A stretch of 47,148 nt of DNA, taken from NCBI GenBank assembly GCA_937976335.1, contig CALJRW010000040.1, positions 1 to 47,148 of the forward strand, read 5' to 3'. Shown here one piece after another: positions 9,203 to 18,135 of this stretch; position 1 is the first letter of the stretch, and the number at the start of each line of letters is the position of its first letter. Made by a program: the position numbers and the translations under genes. Source of the DNA: an uncultured bacterium (GTDB taxonomy: Bacteria; Bdellovibrionota_C; UBA2361; CALJRW01). The notes under the pieces are model-generated. The model worked only from the letters and a program-made list of their open reading frames with translations. It did no database searches and was not told the DNA's origin.

Positions 9203-10501
9203 TTGAAAAAATTATTGCTATTATCTATTTTATTGCTTTCAAATTTAGTACAGGCAGAAGGGCCTAATGTTGTTTTGATAGTAGTTGATACCCTAAGAGC
9301 TGATCATCTGCCTTTTTATGGCTATAAGAAAAACACAGCTCCTTTTCTTAAAAGTATTGCAGAAAAAGGAGCTCTCTTTAAACACACTTATTCAACAAGC
9401 TCTTGGACGGCCCCTGCAACTGCATCTATATTGACTTCTCTCCTTCCTAGCCAAACTGGAGTTATGATGGGTATGAATTCTTCTAAAAGATTAACTAAAG
9501 TAAAGCCTGAGTCTAAATTAAATAGAATTCCTGAAAAAGTAGAAACTATAGCTGAAACACTTAAAAAAAATGGGTACAAAACTTTTGGAATTTCAGATAA
9601 TGGAAACATTTCTGAACAAATGGGGTTTAATCAAGGCTTTGATAAATTTCATAATTTTAGACCTAAAAGAGCAACTGCTAAAGGTATTGAGGCAAAAGTC
9701 ATTGAGTGGGAAAAAGATTTAAAAACTAGCGAGAAATATTTTCTTTTTATTCAGTACATGGATCCTCATTCTCCCTATAATAAAAGAGAGCCTTGGTATG
9801 AAAAGAAAAAATCAACTACTAAAAACACAGTGGAGCGTTATGATAGTGAAATTAACTATGTTGATGAACATCTTAAAAGCTTGTTCAGTAAATTTAATTG
9901 GGATAAGAATACTTTATTTGTATTTACTAGCGATCACGGAGAAGAGTTTTGGGAGCATGGTAAGCTTGGTCATGGTAAAACGCTTTATAATGAAGTAATT
10001 AGGGTTCCTTTGTTTTTTTACTGGCCTGAGAAAATAAGTAAAAATATAGTTGAAAAGCCAGTGAGCACAATCGATATTGTGCCAAGTATTTCTAATCTTT
10101 TAGATATTAATCCTGTATATCAAGTCGGAGTAGATCTTTTTGAAAAAGAGAATACTAAAAGTCTAGAGAGAAATATTGTTTCACATATTTGGAAACAGCT
10201 TTCTGTAGGTAAAGAGCTTGAAATGTATTCTATGATAGATCAGAAAAAAAATAAAAAAGTAATTTTTGAAAAAATAATTGATTGGAAAACTGGAGAAGAA
10301 AAATCTGAGGAAAAAAAACTATTCGATCTGAATTCCGATTATGATGAAAAGACAAATATACATAAAATAAAAGCTGATGTTTTTAATATCTATATGAAAA
10401 AATTAGCTGAAATGAAGAATGAGTTTGCTAAAAATACTTTTAAGCGTGAATTTAGCGATTATGATTATTCGGAGCATTTTGTGCATGATGACAACGAATG
10501 A
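9203..10501 (+). CDS. Exported sulfatase-fold hydrolase/transferase (copy 2)
   Basis: This is a tandem paralogue of the preceding gene, with the same opening (NVVLIVVDTLRADHLPFYGY) after a Sec signal ending VQA, the same SSWTAPATAS active-site block with Thr69 in place of the formylglycine Cys/Ser, and the same TSDHGEEFWEHG metal motif. At 432 residues it has a longer acidic/basic C-terminus. The start is TTG 9203, positioned 7 bases after AGAGGT. Its 3' end overlaps the cytochrome gene by 17 bases. Gene duplication followed by divergence is evident, and the two may act on different phospho- or sulfo-esters in the periplasm or at the cell surface. Confidence 0.88.
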   Translation: MKKLLLLSILLLSNLVQAEGPNVVLIVVDTLRADHLPFYGYKKNTAPFLKSIAEKGALFKHTYSTSSWTAPATASILTSLLPSQTGVMMGMNSSKRLTKVKPESKLNRIPEKVETIAETLKKNGYKTFGISDNGNISEQMGFNQGFDKFHNFRPKRATAKGIEAKVIEWEKDLKTSEKYFLFIQYMDPHSPYNKREPWYEKKKSTTKNTVERYDSEINYVDEHLKSLFSKFNWDKNTLFVFTSDHGEEFWEHGKLGHGKTLYNEVIRVPLFFYWPEKISKNIVEKPVSTIDIVPSISNLLDINPVYQVGVDLFEKENTKSLERNIVSHIWKQLSVGKELEMYSMIDQKKNKKVIFEKIIDWKTGEEKSEEKKLFDLNSDYDEKTNIHKIKADVFNIYMKKLAEMKNEFAKNTFKREFSDYDYSEHFVHDDNE

Positions 10502-13283
10502 TTTGTTAAATCTTATCGGAAAATTTCATATTGTTTCAGTCCATTTTCCTATCGCACTTGTAGTGTTAGCAGGTCTAATAGAATTTTGGGAGATTTTGAA
10601 AAGAAAATCTGAAGTCTCTAGAAAAGTTTTTTTCTTTCTTAATCTTAGCTTACTTTCTTCGATTCTAGCTGTAACTCTTGGTTGGATTCATTCTTGGTAT
10701 GTAGAATTTCATGGAAGTGCACTTGATACTTTCTTCTTTCATAAATGGTTAAGTTTAGTTTTTCTAGCAATTCTTTTTCTTTGTTATATATGTGCCTTAG
10801 TTAAGTATAAAAAATATTATACCTTTGAAAGGTTTTTTAAGTACTACAGGCCTCTTCTATTTCTTTCTTTAATTTTACTCGCTATTACTAGTCATTTTGG
10901 TGGCTCTTTAGTTTATGGGAGTAATTATTTTTTTGAATCTTTTGAAGAGAATGCTGTGAATGCGAGTATCAATATTGATTCAAAAGATAAAAAAATATCT
11001 TATTCTAAAAATGTTCACCCAATTTTTCAAAATTCTTGTTACAAATGTCATGGTAATGGAAAAAAGAAAGGAGGTTTTAATCTTGATTCAAGAGAAAATA
11101 TTTTAAAAGGTGGGAAGAGTGGTAAGGCGGTTATAGTAGGAGATTCTAAAAATAGTTACTTAATTAAACTTGTAAAGGCAATAGATCCAGAAAATGTAAT
11201 GCCTGAAAAGGGGAGAAGGTTAACTAGTGATGAGATAGAGACTTTAAGTTCTTGGATAGATCAAGGGGTTCCCTGGGAAGATAAGGACAAATTAAAAGAA
11301 AACGAGAAAGAAAAAAGTTCTACTTATCTAACTACTCTTTCACTTAGCTCTATAGAAATTCCAAATAATGTAAAATCTGGATTAAATTTTTTACTAAAAA
11401 AATATTTTGAAAAACATAAATTACCCGAGCCTGAATTTTTAGAAAATAGGCTTCTAGTTAAAAAAACCTATATTGATATATTGGGAAGGTTTCCTACTTA
11501 CAAAGAGGTTCTTAACTTAGAAAAGGATTTTTCTCCCGAAAATTTTAAATTTTTAATTGATAAATTGCTTAGACAAAATACAAACTATAGTGTAAATTGG
11601 CTTCCTTTTTGGAATGATTTACTCAGAAATGATTATTCTGGTCCTGGTTTTTTAAAAGGAGGGAGATCTGAAATCACAGATTGGTTATTTAAATCTCTTT
11701 TAGAAAATAAATCATATAAAGAAATGACAAAAGAGTTGATAGCTCCAAACAAAAAATCTAATGGTTTTATAAAAGGACTTGTTTGGCAAGGTAAGGCTAA
11801 TCCTAATGAACTGCCTCCAATGCAGGCTGCTCAAAACACAGCTCAAGTTTTTATGGGAGTTAATTTAAAGTGTGCATCTTGTCACGACAGTTTTATTGAT
11901 GATTGGAAGTTAAAAGATGCTTATGGTCTAGCAAATGTTTTTGCAAAAGAGCCACTTGAAACTCATCGCTGTGCAGATCCAAAGGGTGAATTTGAAGATC
12001 CTAAATTTATTTTTCCAGAATTAGGTGAAATTAAATTAGAAAAAAAGAAAAGTAAAACTTTAGAAAACTTAGCTAATCTTTTTACTAAAGAAGAAAATGG
12101 AAGATTTTCTAGAACAATAGTAAATAGAATTTGGCAAAAATTGATTGGTAGAGGTCTTATTTATGATGTTGATAGTCTTCATAATGTTCCCTGGAGCTCA
12201 GAAATATTAGATTATTTAGCTAATTTCTTTATTAAAAATAACTATGATTTAAAAATTTTAATTAAAGAAATTTTATTATCAAATGCCTATAAGTATAAAG
12301 CTTTTCCTTACAAAAATCTTAGCGATGATAAGTTTATTTTTAAAGGTCCAGCCATTAGAAAGCTAAGCTTTGAGCAGTATATTGATATAATTGAACAGTT
12401 TTCAAGTAATTGGGTTAAACTTACAGCAAATGATGTAACCAGGGCTGAGAGGCTTCTAAAGAATAAAAAAAGAGCATCTAATCTTGATGTTCAAATTACT
12501 CCTGAAAATGAGACAAGTGTCTCTTTTAAAGTTCCAAAGACTAAAAAATTACTTTTAGTTGTAACTAGAAGAAAAAAACTTGGAAAATTTCCTGTTGAGC
12601 TAGTTATTAATAATTTTGCATTAAAAAATAGAAATGGAGATGTTTTAAGGTTAAAAGATTTAAAAGTTAATAAGCATCATTCTCAAGTTATTCATCCAAA
12701 GGAAAATTTAATAGATGTTTCGAAATTACCTGAAGTATTTGCTAAGGAAGAGCTTAGAATGTATCCGTTTACAGCTATAGAGTTAGAACTTCCGAAAGAT
12801 GCAGAGTATGAGCTTAGTATGAAAATCACATCAAAAGAAATGCCTTTAGGCTTAGAAAGGTATGTTAGTAAAAAAGATAAAGGTAAGAAACGTAAAAATA
12901 TTGCAAGGTTTATGATCTTAACAGATGTTGATATACCAGTAGCGTTTAGAGAAATGAATGATTTATATTTAAGTTTAGGAAGGCCTGAAAGAGCGCAAGT
13001 TACAACTAAAAGAAATGAAAATCCAAATACAATGAAAGCTCTGAGGCTTCAAACTTCTGAATTCATTAACTCTCTGTTTGATAAAAACTTACCAGAGGCT
13101 AAAACTTGTGATATGACTATTAAGGTAAAGGAACTGTATAAAAAGCTTTTACTTCGTATGCCTAGCGCTAATGAAGAAAAGTTAGCTAATGAATTGTATT
13201 CAGACCTTGGTGATTGTAGAAAAGCATACAAGGACCTAATTTGGATAATTATAAATCTTCCTGAATTTCAGTTGTTGATATGA
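10485..13283 (+). CDS. Membrane cytochrome: DUF2231 + PSCyt1 + DUF1549/DUF1553
   Basis: This is a 932-residue multi-domain protein. Residues ~13-145 form a DUF2231-type four-helix membrane domain with the typical VHFPIAL. Next is a planctomycete cytochrome c domain with heme site CYKCH (185-189) and distal Met in VMPEKGRR. Then come DUF1549 (fSVNWLPFWNDLLR region) and DUF1553 (SRTIVNRIWQKLIGRGL). A second CxxCH, CASCH, is at 463-467. The family is abundant in Planctomycetes and is normally paired with a DUF1501 gene, as here; its biochemical role is unknown, probably periplasmic redox. ATG 10485 follows GGAG at 10471. Gene ends overlap on both sides, so the cassette is probably one operon. 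Confidence 0.88.
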   Translation: MMTTNDLLNLIGKFHIVSVHFPIALVVLAGLIEFWEILKRKSEVSRKVFFFLNLSLLSSILAVTLGWIHSWYVEFHGSALDTFFFHKWLSLVFLAILFLCYICALVKYKKYYTFERFFKYYRPLLFLSLILLAITSHFGGSLVYGSNYFFESFEENAVNASINIDSKDKKISYSKNVHPIFQNSCYKCHGNGKKKGGFNLDSRENILKGGKSGKAVIVGDSKNSYLIKLVKAIDPENVMPEKGRRLTSDEIETLSSWIDQGVPWEDKDKLKENEKEKSSTYLTTLSLSSIEIPNNVKSGLNFLLKKYFEKHKLPEPEFLENRLLVKKTYIDILGRFPTYKEVLNLEKDFSPENFKFLIDKLLRQNTNYSVNWLPFWNDLLRNDYSGPGFLKGGRSEITDWLFKSLLENKSYKEMTKELIAPNKKSNGFIKGLVWQGKANPNELPPMQAAQNTAQVFMGVNLKCASCHDSFIDDWKLKDAYGLANVFAKEPLETHRCADPKGEFEDPKFIFPELGEIKLEKKKSKTLENLANLFTKEENGRFSRTIVNRIWQKLIGRGLIYDVDSLHNVPWSSEILDYLANFFIKNNYDLKILIKEILLSNAYKYKAFPYKNLSDDKFIFKGPAIRKLSFEQYIDIIEQFSSNWVKLTANDVTRAERLLKNKKRASNLDVQITPENETSVSFKVPKTKKLLLVVTRRKKLGKFPVELVINNFALKNRNGDVLRLKDLKVNKHHSQVIHPKENLIDVSKLPEVFAKEELRMYPFTAIELELPKDAEYELSMKITSKEMPLGLERYVSKKDKGKKRKNIARFMILTDVDIPVAFREMNDLYLSLGRPERAQVTTKRNENPNTMKALRLQTSEFINSLFDKNLPEAKTCDMTIKVKELYKKLLLRMPSANEEKLANELYSDLGDCRKAYKDLIWIIINLPEFQLLI

Positions 13284-14674
13284 AAAAGTATTATAATAGA
13301 AGAGAGATTATTAAAATGTTTGGTGCTAGCGCTTTAGGTGCTATAACTGCTCCCTATACTTCTTTTGCCAGCGAAATTCCTGAAATAGCACCCACTGCGG
13401 ATACTGTAATACTTCTTTGGATGGCTGGAGGTATGGCCCATACTGAAACATTTGATCCGAAAACACATCAAGAATTAACTCCAGGGCTTGATTCGAGGAA
13501 GTTACTCAGCACCTTTAAAACTATTTCTAGTAATGTGGATAATATTAAATTATCTGCTGGTCTTGAGAATTTAGCTCAAGTGATGGATAAAGCTGCAATA
13601 ATTAGATCCTTAGTTAATCCTGACTTAGGCAAAGTTTTACACACCAGACATCAATACCATTGGCATACTGGCTACGTTCCTCCTTTAACTGTTGCAGCCC
13701 CACACATTGGTTCAGTAATTTCAAGAACGCTAGGACCAAAAAATCCGGATTTGCCTGCATTTATTGAAATTGGCCAAAAAATTGATGGAGATGGAGCAGA
13801 AGAGATTAATTCATTTATGACTTCAGGATTCTTAGGAAGGGAGCATAGTCCATTTAGAATTCCTTACCCTAGTAAGGCAAAAGATGCCCTTAGTTTGCCA
13901 AAAGGATATGATGTTAAAAGATTTCAAAATCGCTCTAAGTATTTTAAAAAGTTAGCAAAGAGTAACCCATATTGGGAAGCTAGTAGCGGTTTTCAAAGAG
14001 ATGGAATCTTATCTTCAATAGAAACAGCTGATAGGATTTTAACTTCAGACGTTAAAAAATCTTTCGACCTCAGTCTTGAGCCAAAAGAGATTTATGATAA
14101 ATATAATACAAGTAAATTTGGTTTAGGATGCTTGCTTGCAAGAAGATTAACTGAGGCTGGTGCGCGCTTTATTGAAGTAAGTAGCGAATATATTGCATTC
14201 GGAAATTGGGACACTCACAATAATGGGCACGAAAGAACAGTTAGTCTAAAAAAGTGGATAGATGTGCCTGTATCTCAGCTAATTAAAGACTTAGATGAAA
14301 GAGGATTGTTAAAAAGAACCTTAGTTGTAATAGCTAGTGAGTTTAGTAGAACGGCTGGAAGAAATCCTGGAGGAAAAGGTCTTGAAACTGATATTGTAAT
14401 TAAAGATAAAAGACAGTACGGAATGCATAGGCATTTTCCTAAAGCAGGATCGGTTGTAATGTTTGGAGGTGGTATAAAAGGTGGAACAGTTTACGGAGAA
14501 ACAAATAACGTCTTTCCCTGCGAGACTGTAGTTAAGCCAGTAAAAGTTATGGATATTCACGCAAGCATATATAGCGCTATGGGTATATCCCCTAAAACTA
14601 GTTATGATATTGAGGAAAGGCCGTTTTATGTTACGCAAGATGGTTTAGGGAAGGTTATTAAAGAAATTTTTTAA
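13280..14674 (+). CDS. DUF1501 family exported protein
   Basis: This 464-residue protein starts with a Tat-like signal (NRREIIKMFG followed by an Ala-rich core, cleavage near SFASE). The body shows DUF1501 hallmarks: VILLWMAGGMAHTETFDPK, ARFIEVSSEY, WDTHNNGH, VVIASEFSRTAGRNPGGKG, and H/G-rich HFPKAGSVVMFGGGIKGG. The fold is alkaline-phosphatase-like. It overlaps the cytochrome gene by 4 bases (ATGA), matching the standard PSCyt/DUF1501 pairing. Substrate unknown. Confidence 0.9.
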   Translation: MKKYYNRREIIKMFGASALGAITAPYTSFASEIPEIAPTADTVILLWMAGGMAHTETFDPKTHQELTPGLDSRKLLSTFKTISSNVDNIKLSAGLENLAQVMDKAAIIRSLVNPDLGKVLHTRHQYHWHTGYVPPLTVAAPHIGSVISRTLGPKNPDLPAFIEIGQKIDGDGAEEINSFMTSGFLGREHSPFRIPYPSKAKDALSLPKGYDVKRFQNRSKYFKKLAKSNPYWEASSGFQRDGILSSIETADRILTSDVKKSFDLSLEPKEIYDKYNTSKFGLGCLLARRLTEAGARFIEVSSEYIAFGNWDTHNNGHERTVSLKKWIDVPVSQLIKDLDERGLLKRTLVVIASEFSRTAGRNPGGKGLETDIVIKDKRQYGMHRHFPKAGSVVMFGGGIKGGTVYGETNNVFPCETVVKPVKVMDIHASIYSAMGISPKTSYDIEERPFYVTQDGLGKVIKEIF

Positions 14675-14774
14675 AAAAATTAAATTTTAAGAAAAGTTAG
14701 TCAATTTTTGTATATTAAATATTTTATTACTTATACTTGAAAATAAAGCATAAATAGCAGTATCTTATCCGTCA

Positions 14775-16349
14775 ATGAATACAAAAGAAAAAGATAGAAT
14801 TCTAATAAATGAACTTGTAGAAAAAATTTCAAATGATCCAAAATTGAATAACGATTATAGAAATACTGAAATTAGGGAAAAATTCTCAAACATCGAATCG
14901 TTAAGTATTCTAAACGAACTAGAAGAACTACTAGCTTCGAAAGATACCTTTAATTTAAATATCGAAAATCACATTATAAAAGATCTTGATGGTGAAGAGT
15001 TAGGCCTTTTTCTTGCAAGAGCAGCAACGACTGATATGTGGCCTATGGGTACTCATTGTTGGATTAAGGATAATGCTCTAATTGGAGATAGGTTGTTATC
15101 TGCAAATTCTAATTTCTCAGGAATAGAAAATCATAGAAAATTAGGTAAAAAAATGCTCTTAAGTTGTTTAAACTTAATGTCAACAGTTTCTCAATTAAAT
15201 AGAGTTAAAGAAGTTATTAAAGGTAGTGACCCAAATAATCCATCTAACTGGCCATATCTTTTCATGGGCTTTAATAATTTAAATGCAACTTCAAAAGAAA
15301 GTTGGAACCATATGCAAATTGCTTGGCAGTTCTTACTTGTATCTATTTATAAAGCAATCAATGCTAAGTTAATATCTGTTGAAGAATTGAGTGAAAAAAA
15401 TAAAGAATTTATGTCTCTTTCAATACCTTTTTTAATTAAAGTAGGATTTCCTAATTACGAAAGTGCTGGATGTTGGGAAGAGATTGTTGCAAATAGATTA
15501 AGTGTTTTAAGCGTTGATTGTTCATTTTTGATTTACTCAAAAGACAATATGTCAAAAACAGAGTTTTCATTTCTTAGTGAAATTTGGTCTGATTTTTCAG
15601 ATATTAATTTAGATAAGCAAAATACCCTCTTAGATGAAGCAATTTTGAAAGGACAAAAGCATATTGCAGAAAAAATACCTTTTGAATCAGCGTGTTATGA
15701 AAAAGGCGATCCGCGTTATAGAAAGGCCGATATGGCGCTAATGTATTTTCTTCAATATTCTCATATTATTTTTAAAGATAAAGAAGAAATCAGTTTATAT
15801 AATGATAAAGTTTTAGAGCAAATATTGTCACTTTTTGATAAAGAGACGTTTTGTATTAAGCGTTACCAAAATGATTCTTATCAAAGGCAAGGATATTTTA
15901 GAAATTCAATTGCTCAGAAATTAAAAAGCAGGGATGAAAATTTGTCTGGTGAGTTTAGTTCAATGGATAGTTTTATATCTAGAAATAAAATTGTTCCAAA
16001 AGGAAGAGAGGCTTCTTGGACTCATTCAGTTTGGCAATTAAGCGCTTGGGCAGGTCGAATATATAGAAAAACCAAAAAAATTGATTTTTTTAACTTACAA
16101 AAAGAAATGTTTGAAGCTGGTTTAAAAACCATTACTGGTTTCGGTGAGTATAGTTTAGAGCAGGATAGTTCTAAAGAAACACGTGTAGTAGAAATACCTG
16201 CATTCAGAATTCCAGAGTGCTACATTTCTGATATTGATGAACATGGAAATGAACATATTTTTCCTTCTCCTCATACGCCTCTAAACTGGGCTATTGGCGA
16301 AGCGATTTCTGCCTTTTCTTCGTTGAGGGAGAGTTTGAAAATTAAATAA
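14775..16349 (+). CDS. GH15-like (alpha/alpha)6-barrel protein
   Basis: This 524-residue cytoplasmic protein has no signal peptide. Several segments resemble glucoamylase-type GH15 or phosphorylase-kinase-alpha barrels: MWPMGTHCWIKDNALIGDR, the WNHMQIAWQFLLVSIYKAI helix, NYESAGCWEEI with an acidic residue after Trp, and WTHSVWQLSAWAGRIYRKT near the C-terminus. The likely role is alpha-glucan or oligosaccharide hydrolysis, or a regulatory/binding function as in phosphorylase kinase. The assignment is by pattern and moderately confident; catalytic Glu residues cannot be assigned. It stands alone, flanked by ~100 bp and ~45 bp spacers. Confidence 0.5.
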   Translation: MNTKEKDRILINELVEKISNDPKLNNDYRNTEIREKFSNIESLSILNELEELLASKDTFNLNIENHIIKDLDGEELGLFLARAATTDMWPMGTHCWIKDNALIGDRLLSANSNFSGIENHRKLGKKMLLSCLNLMSTVSQLNRVKEVIKGSDPNNPSNWPYLFMGFNNLNATSKESWNHMQIAWQFLLVSIYKAINAKLISVEELSEKNKEFMSLSIPFLIKVGFPNYESAGCWEEIVANRLSVLSVDCSFLIYSKDNMSKTEFSFLSEIWSDFSDINLDKQNTLLDEAILKGQKHIAEKIPFESACYEKGDPRYRKADMALMYFLQYSHIIFKDKEEISLYNDKVLEQILSLFDKETFCIKRYQNDSYQRQGYFRNSIAQKLKSRDENLSGEFSSMDSFISRNKIVPKGREASWTHSVWQLSAWAGRIYRKTKKIDFFNLQKEMFEAGLKTITGFGEYSLEQDSSKETRVVEIPAFRIPECYISDIDEHGNEHIFPSPHTPLNWAIGEAISAFSSLRESLKIK

Positions 16350-16395
16350 AGCGTGAACACTTGAATTCCTCTCTTTAGAGCGTTAAATTAGCTAT

Positions 16396-17346
16396 ATGTC
16401 ATTAAATTATGAAGATTACTACAAAACACTAGGGGTCGAACGCACGGCAAGTCAGGACGAAATACAAAAAGCTTTTAGAAAGCTTGCGAGGAAGTATCAT
16501 CCTGATGTTAATAAAGAAAAGGGCGCTGAAGATAAGTTTAAAAAGTATAATGAAGCTTACGAAGTATTAAAAGATCCAGATAAAAGAAGAAAATATGATG
16601 CCTTAGGAGCAAATTGGCAATCTGGTCAAGAATTTAAAGCTCCTCCAGGTTTTGAATCAGCTTTTGGAAATGGTGGTTTTAGTTCTAATGCATTTGGAGG
16701 AGCTCAAGGAGTAGATGGGTTTAGTAATTTCTTTGAATCTCTTTTTGGTGGATCGTTTCAAAATTTTAATCAAGGAAGTTTTTCTGGATCTGGGCATGCT
16801 CAAAAAGGTAGAAATTATGAAGCCTCACTTCCAATTTCTATTTATGACTCATTTCATGGAGCAACTAAAAGCGTTACTTTTGAGCGTCCAAATCAAGCTG
16901 GCGGTTTAGAGAAAAAAAGCTATAAAATAAAAATTCCAGCTGGTACTAAAGACGGTTCAACTATTAGATTAGCAGGACAAGGAGGTCCAGGAATTGCTAA
17001 TCAAAAGGCCGGAGATTTACTTATTAAAATATCTGTTACATCTGATAATTTCTTTTCTCTAAAAGGGAAAAATTTAGTACATAAACTTAATATCTCTCCA
17101 TGGGAAGCTATCTTAGGGAGTAAGATTCCTGTAAGAACTATGGATGGAGAAGTTCAGCTAAAAATTCCAGCAGGAAGCCAATCTGGAGCTAAATTAAGGC
17201 TTAAAGGTCGAGGGCTTAAAGGAAAAGGGGGCGAGGGAGATATGATTGTTGAGTTAAATGTAGTTATTCCTAGGACGGTTAGTGAAAAAGATAAGACTTT
17301 GATTGAGGAATTAAGTAAACAATCTGCTTTTGATCCTCGAGGGTAA
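16396..17346 (+). CDS. cbpA: DnaJ-class co-chaperone, CbpA type
   Basis: Hsp70 co-chaperone of 316 residues. The J domain (residues 5-70) carries the HPD tripeptide at 35-37 that stimulates DnaK ATPase. It is followed by a Gly/Phe/Ser/Asn-rich linker (about 80-140) and two C-terminal substrate-binding domains. The Cys-rich zinc finger of DnaJ is absent, which places it in the CbpA/DnaJ type II class. The dimerisation tail is short. It is a single gene with no dnaK or grpE beside it. Confidence 0.9.
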   Translation: MSLNYEDYYKTLGVERTASQDEIQKAFRKLARKYHPDVNKEKGAEDKFKKYNEAYEVLKDPDKRRKYDALGANWQSGQEFKAPPGFESAFGNGGFSSNAFGGAQGVDGFSNFFESLFGGSFQNFNQGSFSGSGHAQKGRNYEASLPISIYDSFHGATKSVTFERPNQAGGLEKKSYKIKIPAGTKDGSTIRLAGQGGPGIANQKAGDLLIKISVTSDNFFSLKGKNLVHKLNISPWEAILGSKIPVRTMDGEVQLKIPAGSQSGAKLRLKGRGLKGKGGEGDMIVELNVVIPRTVSEKDKTLIEELSKQSAFDPRG

Positions 17347-17448
17347 AGTTTTTTAAATTACTTGGGATTTAGAAGGAAGAAGTTCTAAATTTAAAATGTT
17401 ACATAGCTATTAATTATAAGCATAATACATGTGAATTCTAAAAAGCAG

Positions 17449-17479
17449 TTTCAGATAGAAAAACATTTTCTGTCTGAAA
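17449..17479. repeat. Strong hairpin, 14-bp stem
   Basis: TTTCAGATAGAAAA (17449-17462) and TTTTCTGTCTGAAA (17466-17479) pair over 14 positions with one U-G, around a 3-base loop. It lies in the 170-bp gap after cbpA and about 37 bases before the next start. No U-run follows on the plus strand. It could be an mRNA-end stabiliser or weak terminator of cbpA, or a leader structure of the following gene. Confidence 0.6.
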
Positions 17480-17515
17480 TATAGTTAGAGAACAATCATA
17501 TTTGGGAAAAATAAA

Positions 17516-17917
17516 TTGAATAGGCAAGAAGATTTAATTAGAGCTATAACTCCAACTAAATACCAAAATGCAAAAGATGTTGAAATTATTAATGACCTTG
17601 CTGGAGAAATAATGAAGCTAATCAATGAATTTGGTTACACTTGTTCTAGTACCAATAGAGCAAGTCTAGTATACATTCCTACATCTGATGACTATGATAT
17701 AGAAGTTATGATTTCTGTATCTCCAACTAGAGATATTTCCATTGACGTTGACAATCTTCCCTATTTATCACTAAATCCTGAAAATCAAACAGCAAATTTC
17801 GATCCAACTAAGAACAGTAGAGGGATAGAGCAGTTGTTAAAAAGAGTAAAAAAGCATCTGTCCCAAGGGGATAAGAAGGAAATTCAAACTTCCAGTCGTG
17901 AATCTTTAGATGTATAG
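17516..17917 (+). CDS. Hypothetical protein, 133 residues
   Basis: I do not recognise a family. The protein is acidic overall, with an N-terminal helix, a run rich in short beta-type segments (YDIEVMISVSPTRDISIDV) and a basic helical stretch (LLKRVKKHL) near the C-terminus. The start would be TTG 17516 after GGGAAAA. It has no signal or membrane segment and contains a single Cys. It is convergent with metH and followed by a bidirectional terminator. Codon use resembles its neighbours, so it is probably a real gene. Confidence 0.6.
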   Translation: MNRQEDLIRAITPTKYQNAKDVEIINDLAGEIMKLINEFGYTCSSTNRASLVYIPTSDDYDIEVMISVSPTRDISIDVDNLPYLSLNPENQTANFDPTKNSRGIEQLLKRVKKHLSQGDKKEIQTSSRESLDV

Positions 17918-18000
17918 CAGGTAATTTACATTTAGTGAAGCCTTAAAACTTGAGATATTTCTGAAACTCAGGTTAATAATTTATTTTTACTTGTGATTTT

Positions 18001-18064
18001 AGTGGGTCATCTCTTCAACGGAGCATGTGAGATCTGGAATGATCGGACAACCCTATGGTTATCC
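18001..18064. other. Structured, relatively GC-rich intergenic block
   Basis: Between two convergent genes, about 64 bases stand out from the AT-rich surroundings. They end in a clean hairpin, GGACAACC (18045-18052), loop CTAT, GGTTATCC (18057-18064), with one G-U on the plus strand. A weaker ATCTC/GAGAT pairing lies just upstream (18009-18033). It may be a small RNA or the 3' part of the 17516 gene's transcript. I recognise no known RNA family. Confidence 0.35.
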
Positions 18065-18066
18065 CC

Positions 18067-18104
18067 AAAAAAAAATCTCTATAGTTTTGTAGAAGATTTT
18101 TTTT
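18067..18104. terminator. Bidirectional Rho-independent terminator
   Basis: A run of nine A followed by TCT (18067-18078) is mirrored by AGA plus a run of eight T (18094-18104), with CTA/TAG pairing inside. Read on either strand it gives a short stem followed by a U-run. It separates the convergent 17516 gene and metH. Confidence 0.65.
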
Positions 18105-18135
18105 CTTTGGTTAGTAGTTATTTCTGTACTAAACA

